Shown piece after piece: positions 6,973 through 7,325 of a stretch of 7,325 bases of DNA. This DNA is from Actinomycetota bacterium (lineage in GTDB: Bacteria > Actinomycetota > Thermoleophilia > Gaiellales > Gaiellaceae), in NCBI GenBank assembly GCA_013812265.1, contig JACCTQ010000067.1, positions 1-7,325 on the forward strand, in the 5' to 3' direction. A program made the position numbers and the translations under genes. How positions within the stretch are numbered: the stretch's first letter is position 1; each line of letters starts with the position of its first letter. The notes below the pieces were generated by a model. That model was given only the letters and a program-made list of their open reading frames with translations, did no database searches and was not told the DNA's origin.

Positions 6973-7325
6973 GGTTGCGGGGGTTTTTCCGCCAGCCGCT
7001 CGAAGAGGCGCGAGCGCGGGTTCAGCGCTGCAGCCTGCCTGAGGTTGCTCAATCCGGCGCGAACGGCGCCGCTCTTCGTCTCGAGCCGAGCCGCGACGAG
7101 CCACAGCTGCCAGTTCGTCTCGTCGCGGTCGATCGCCTCGCGGATCCACGACCGGGCGCGGTCGAGATCTCCGCGCTGCTCGTCGACGAGCGCGAGCTGC
7201 AGGTACGGCGACGATGCCCACGGCTCCAGGTCGCGCGCCTGGACGGCGTGATCGAGCGCCGAGCCGAGCTCGCCTCGTTCGACGGCCAGCTGACTGCTGT
7301 TCAGGCGTATGTCGGCGAGGAGCGG
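6969..7325 (-). CDS. TPR-containing protein, C-terminal fragment (5' end cut by window)
   Basis: An open frame enters at the right edge and continues for 118 residues to a TGA at 6971-6969. It is alpha-helical and repeat-like. Helical pairs of about 34 residues are visible around GELGSALDHAVQARDLEP (18-35), YLQLALVDEQRGDLDRARSWI (41-61) and NWQLWLVAARLETKSGAVRAG (71-91). The last repeat ends in ALNPRSRLF (100-108). Alternating small residues and the Ala/Leu spacing fit tetratricopeptide repeats, which bind other proteins. I recall similar tails (NWxLWLxxARxE and LNPRSxLF) at the C-terminus of actinobacterial O-antigen-ligase-family proteins. If so, the missing upstream part would be a polytopic membrane domain; this is inference from memory. 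It could also be a free-standing TPR protein. The stop overlaps the ATG of the sugar transferase gene as ATGA, placing it in the same operon. Confidence 0.8.
   Translation of the reverse strand, partial: PLLADIRLNSSQLAVERGELGSALDHAVQARDLEPWASSPYLQLALVDEQRGDLDRARSWIREAIDRDETNWQLWLVAARLETKSGAVRAGLSNLRQAAALNPRSRLFERLAEKPPQP

Noticed and set aside
6973..7221. Longer start for the sugar transferase at 7221
   Set aside because: The region is coding in another frame for the TPR protein, and the extra residues are Arg-rich shadow sequence.
3975..7241. Identical 17-base stretch at 3975-3991 and 7225-7241
   Set aside because: Both copies encode the same short peptide QARDLE in frame within helical regions. 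With strongly biased codons a coincidental match is likely, and there is no flanking similarity.

Overview
This window is a compact stretch of a surface-polysaccharide (exopolysaccharide, capsule or O-antigen type) biosynthesis locus from a high-GC bacterium. All seven genes lie on the minus strand and read from the right edge to the left edge. Strong G/C bias at third codon positions and pervasive spurious ORFs on the opposite strand point to a high-GC lineage. The C-terminal tail of the first gene (tetratricopeptide-like, with NWQLWLVAARLE and LNPRSRLF) resembles what I remember of O-antigen-ligase-family proteins from Actinomycetota, especially Thermoleophilia. That placement is an inference and low in certainty.

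Layout in transcription order. (1) 7325-6969: C-terminal end of a TPR-containing protein, cut by the window edge. (2) 6972-6052: initiating phosphoglycosyltransferase (bacterial sugar transferase, WbaP/WcaJ-type catalytic domain) without the usual N-terminal membrane bundle. (3) 6048-4621: polytopic O-antigen ligase/polymerase-type membrane protein. (4) 4624-3770: family 2 glycosyltransferase. (5) 3770-2838: class I SAM-dependent methyltransferase. (6) 2838-994: glutamine-dependent asparagine synthase family protein. (7) 997-1: GT-B glycosyltransferase (GT4 type), cut by the left edge.

Neighbouring genes overlap by 1 or 4 nt at five of the six junctions. The sixth has a 3-nt gap if the TTG start is correct. 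The block is therefore very probably one translationally coupled operon with almost no intergenic DNA. No internal promoter or terminator could be called with confidence.

A reasonable working model is as follows. The sugar transferase loads the first sugar phosphate onto undecaprenyl phosphate. The two glycosyltransferases extend the repeat unit. The methyltransferase and the amidotransferase-like AsnB decorate a sugar or its precursor. The polytopic protein polymerises or ligates the finished units. No flippase, chain-length regulator or nucleotide-sugar synthesis gene lies in the window.

I found no mobile element, CRISPR array, RNA gene or obviously new system. The points most worth a second look are a pair of mutually exclusive hairpins at the start of the polymerase gene, an uncertain start and odd N-terminus of the sugar transferase, a Glu-to-Met change in the glutamine pocket of the AsnB protein, and the methyltransferase/amidotransferase pair.
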